DNA of 18,363 nt, taken from Spirogloea muscicola. Its lineage: Eukaryota; Streptophyta; Zygnematophyceae; Spirogloeales; Spirogloeaceae. This document shows, in pieces, positions 16,300-18,363 of this stretch (its first letter is position 1; each line of letters begins with the position of its first letter). The notes beneath the pieces were generated by a model. The model saw only the letters and a program-made list of their open reading frames with translations, was not told where the DNA came from and searched no databases. Made by a program: the position numbers and the translations under genes. Location: positions 201,779 to 220,141 of the forward strand of contig WELB01000181.1 in assembly GCA_009602725.1 (NCBI GenBank), given 5' to 3'.

Positions 16300-17060
16300 A
16301 ACAGTGCAAAACGCTCGTCGGAGGAGGCGGGCTACGCAGTCGGCCAAGCGGCGGGCGAGAAGGAACGGAAGTACTCTGACCACCCGGTGGGCGACGAGTT
16401 CGTTCCACTGGCAGTGGACGTGCACGGAGCCTTTGGCTCCAAATGGCTTGACTTGCTCCACCGCCTGGCGCGGCGTGCAGCGGCCCGCCGCCTCGGGCAG
16501 CAGGGCGAGCAGCCCGGCTTCAACGTAGCCGGGTCCCTCGCTCAGGTGTTCCGTATGCGTTTGGCCGTCTATGCAGCGGTCCCTCGCCTTCGCGGTTCAC
16601 TTGCGCGCAGGCCGAGCTTTGGCGGCGGCCTCCGGCTTCCGTCAGGGCGACGTCTTTCCACCAGCTAGCTACTCGGATCTGCATCTCCTGTCCAGAGGTT
16701 ACTGAGCGTTCCCTGCTCACCCGTGGGTACTAATGTCATCTTAGGTACCTTAGATTAGGTCTCCGTATTATGTAGCATTGTTTAGTCTGCACTCGACTCT
16801 GCCTGAACAATGTATTGGCTTGAATTGGCCTCCCTTTCAATTCATGCGCCCCGCGCGCCTTCTCTCCCTGGCTGATGTCTTAGTCCTAGTCGTTCGCACT
16901 CAAGCTCCCTCAGACCTTGTCCATTCTTTTGGGCTGGCCTTTCCCAGCCACCAGTCAATCTGGCCGCGCTTTCTCTTTTGGCCCCTTCGAACCTTTGTCA
17001 ATACTTTTCGGGCTGGCTTTTCACAGCCCCTTGCCCCTATTGGGAGTGCCACTTCTTCTT
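16300..17060 (+). mobile_element. Retroelement 3'-end copy with C-terminal domain and full tail
   Basis: The plus strand opens with SNSAKRSSEEAGYAVGQAAG and reads unbroken through KYSDHPVGDEFVPLAVDVHG, SKWLDLLHRLARRAAARRLG and FNVAGSLAQVFRMRLAVY. An indel near 16570 shifts the rest (ALAAASGFRQGDVFPPASYS, DLHLLSRGY, TGA at about 16703). The tail has GCGTTCCCTG, then an inserted repeat 2 copy (16719-16867), then GGCTGATGTCTTAGTCC, GTTCGCACTC, a type A stem-loop and end (16912-16972) and a second stem-loop unit (17008-17060). It pairs with the long copy in the tail, apart from the insertion, and provides the unmutated bases at two of its lesions. Confidence 0.8.
16719..16867 (+). repeat. Dispersed repeat 2, copy 5, flanked by TCCCTG
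   Basis: The 149-base segment from CTCACCCGTGGGTACTAATG to GCGCGCCTTCTC separates GCGTTCCCTG from GGCTGATGTC, which are contiguous as GCGTTCCCTGGCTGATGTC in the long element. TCCCTG stands at both edges, as for a 6-bp target-site duplication. Confidence 0.7.
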
Positions 17061-17329
17061 TTTTCTAGATGCCAAGCTACGTTGCCTCAGTCTTATGCAG
17101 GTTGGTGCCTTGCGTCTGTACGCTGCTCGCTCTCTAGCAGCATCTTGAGGGCCTTACTGGGAAATTGCTTCAGTGAGCTGCTTGCTGATGTTGTCTTTAG
17201 TAGAGCGGCAGTGAGGGCCAAGCCTGAGCAAAGATGGGTGATAAAACGGTGCTCGTTTTAAGCGGCCAATTGAGGTTGCCCATTTTCCTCTCTTCGTACT
17301 ACGTAGCTCCAAATTTTCGCATTACTTCC
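17061..17329. other. Unassigned stretch, no gene seen
   Basis: No stem-loop tail, tRNA-like fold or convincing frame is visible. The only ORFs are short and without family resemblance. Confidence 0.4.
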
Positions 17330-17402
17330 CACCTGAACGATATATAGGCTTGAATTGGCAACCCTTTCATTTCATGCGCATCGCGTTCCTTCTCTCTCTT
17401 CT
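17330..17402 (+). repeat. Dispersed repeat 2, copy 6
   Basis: CCTGAACGATATATAGGCTT, GAATTGGCAACCC, TTCATTTCATGCGCATCGCG and a CCTTCTCTCTCTTC end match the other copies. The 5' part is missing or too diverged to see. Confidence 0.65.
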
Positions 17403-17572
17403 CCACAGCCGCCGCATCCTGATGATGGTAGGAGAGCTTCTGTACATACCTTGGAACTTGTCCAATACACTTTAACGGCCATCACAAATATTTGAAGTGC
17501 TTCTTTCTAATATGGATTTGTTCTTGAAGCCACTCCGAGAGACGACAATGGAGCAACTGCACCACTAATGGG

Positions 17573-17839
17573 GTGGCCGCCGTACGCAATCGCGTCGCCT
17601 CGGGGACAAGCATTTCCAGGATGCTCAAGCACGCCACAAGGTTGCCGGGATTCCGGAGGCCGGCGCGCCGAGAGGAGGCAGCCACGAGCTACCCACTTAG
17701 CTGCCGACGCGTTGCCGCCGGTCCCGCAGCATCAGCGGCAGGCAGGCGCTCTGCAGTCATTACCGTCCGATGCAAGGCATCCACGGCCTTGAGCCGCCAT
17801 AGTCGTCCTGTTCGGGGACGTTGGGGGCCTACCTGTTAA
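17573..17839 (+). CDS. Possible exon with transit-peptide-like sequence, uncertain
   Basis: The frame contains RNRVASGTSISRMLKHATRL and RRSAVITVRCKAS, rich in Arg, Ser and Ala and poor in acidic residues, like a plastid or mitochondrial targeting peptide with a V-R-C-K-A processing-site-like end. There is no good ATG at its start (the first in-frame ATG is at about 17621), no clear splice donor at its end, and no mature domain. It may be chance in GC-rich DNA. Confidence 0.2.
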   Translation: MAAVRNRVASGTSISRMLKHATRLPGFRRPARREEAATSYPLSCRRVAAGPAASAAGRRSAVITVRCKASTALSRHSRPVRGRWGPTC

Positions 17840-18319
17840 CGGCTCCCCAGCCGACGAGACGGGCAAGATTTGACCCGCCGGTTTGACACCGCCCCTACGC
17901 CGCCCCGCCCCAACGTGCCGGAGCCGTTGGCCCGGGCAAGTCGTCGGGCGACGGCTCCGGCCACTGAGATAGTGACACGTGGACACCATGCGACGCAGCG
18001 GGCTGCGGGGCGGCGCCCGGGCGGCGAGGGGCCCGAACGGTGACGGGAGCGGCGTGCGGGGAGGGGGGCGGCGCCGCCGGCCCCCCTCCCCCGATCGGCG
18101 ACGCGACCCTCTTTCTCCCTCCCCGGCAATAGCCTGTGTGTCGACTAGGCCTCTTGCTTTTTTGGAGTGTCTTGGGCGCGGGCCCCTCGCCTGATCGGCG
18201 GCTCTCCCCCTCCTCGGCAAGCAGGAGCTTGATTGCGCCCCCTGCGCAGCTTGACTCGTCCACAGCTGCGCTTCCCCACCGCCGCCGCCTCCGCCTCCGA
18301 CGCCGCCGCCGCCGCCGCC
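17840..18319. promoter_or_regulatory. GC-rich promoter-like region with a strong inverted repeat
   Basis: The region is very GC-rich with one CACGTGG (about 17966) and a related pair of GATCGGCG boxes with CCTCCYCGGCAA downstream (18093 and 18195). The inverted repeat at 18058-18091 has 11-base arms. It precedes a GCC-repeat leader and the ATG at 18320. Function is inferred from position only. Confidence 0.3.
18058..18091. repeat. GC-only inverted repeat, 11-bp arms
   Basis: GGGGAGGGGGG and CCCCCCTCCCC flank the 12-base CGGCGCCGCCGG, itself partly self-complementary. It would form an extremely stable hairpin, and each strand has a run of G or C. Confidence 0.85.
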
Positions 18320-18363
18320 ATGGCGCGCGCCGCGGGCGCCGCGGCGGCCGCCCCGCTCCTCCT
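18320..18363 (+). CDS. Candidate gene start, N-terminus MARAAGAAAAAPLL, truncated by the window end
   Basis: The ATG lies in the context GCCGCCATGG, the strongest start context in the window, after a (GCC)n leader. The 14 visible codons are Ala-rich with a Leu run beginning, as in a signal peptide or membrane anchor. No domain is visible, so the family cannot be named. Confidence 0.35.
   Translation, partial: MARAAGAAAAAPLL

Overview
The window reads as nuclear DNA of a green alga or a related member of Viridiplantae. This is inferred from a plant-style galactan-synthase-like GT92 gene with several introns, some with GC donor sites; organelle-type tRNA-like sequences in an AT-rich island; and a GC-rich background with CACGTG motifs. 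No bacterial operon structure is visible. Species cannot be named from the sequence.

Layout. (1) 1-3130, + strand: a 5'-partial, multi-exon GT92 glycosyltransferase gene with a readable GALS-like order of blocks and a DLDE metal-binding motif. One in-frame TGA sits where the family has a Trp. (2) 3265-3930: an AT-rich island with two cloverleaf-foldable tRNA-like sequences (Phe-like on -, Ile-like on +) and a frameshifted coding remnant on -. The best reading is a decayed organellar (probably mitochondrial) insertion. (3) 3969-4302: a TATA box followed by a hairpin-rich stretch with an intron-like segment. (4) 4303-6889, - strand: a long but 5'-truncated and mutated non-LTR retrotransposon with a reverse transcriptase (YADD), a CCHC-like finger, a restriction-like endonuclease-like domain and a conserved C-terminal domain.

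(5) 6890-17060 is a graveyard of short, 5'-truncated 3' ends of the same retrotransposon clade in both orientations. Pieces of the C-terminal domain are followed by tails carrying a stem-loop built on GGGCTGGC and its complement. I count more than 30 stem-loops, some in arrays and two pairs as large inverted repeats. A second short repeat (six copies) is interspersed, and one copy is joined to a 96-bp (AG)n microsatellite. A GC-rich block with six CACGTG boxes (13600-14396) is flanked by near-identical retroelement tails.

(6) 17400-18363: GC-rich, promoter-like sequence, with a weak transit-peptide-like ORF and a candidate start codon (18320) of a gene that runs off the window.

The only gene of clear host function is the GT92 gene. 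The rest is dominated by target-primed-type retrotransposition debris, so the most interesting system is this RT/endonuclease family and its stem-loop tail.
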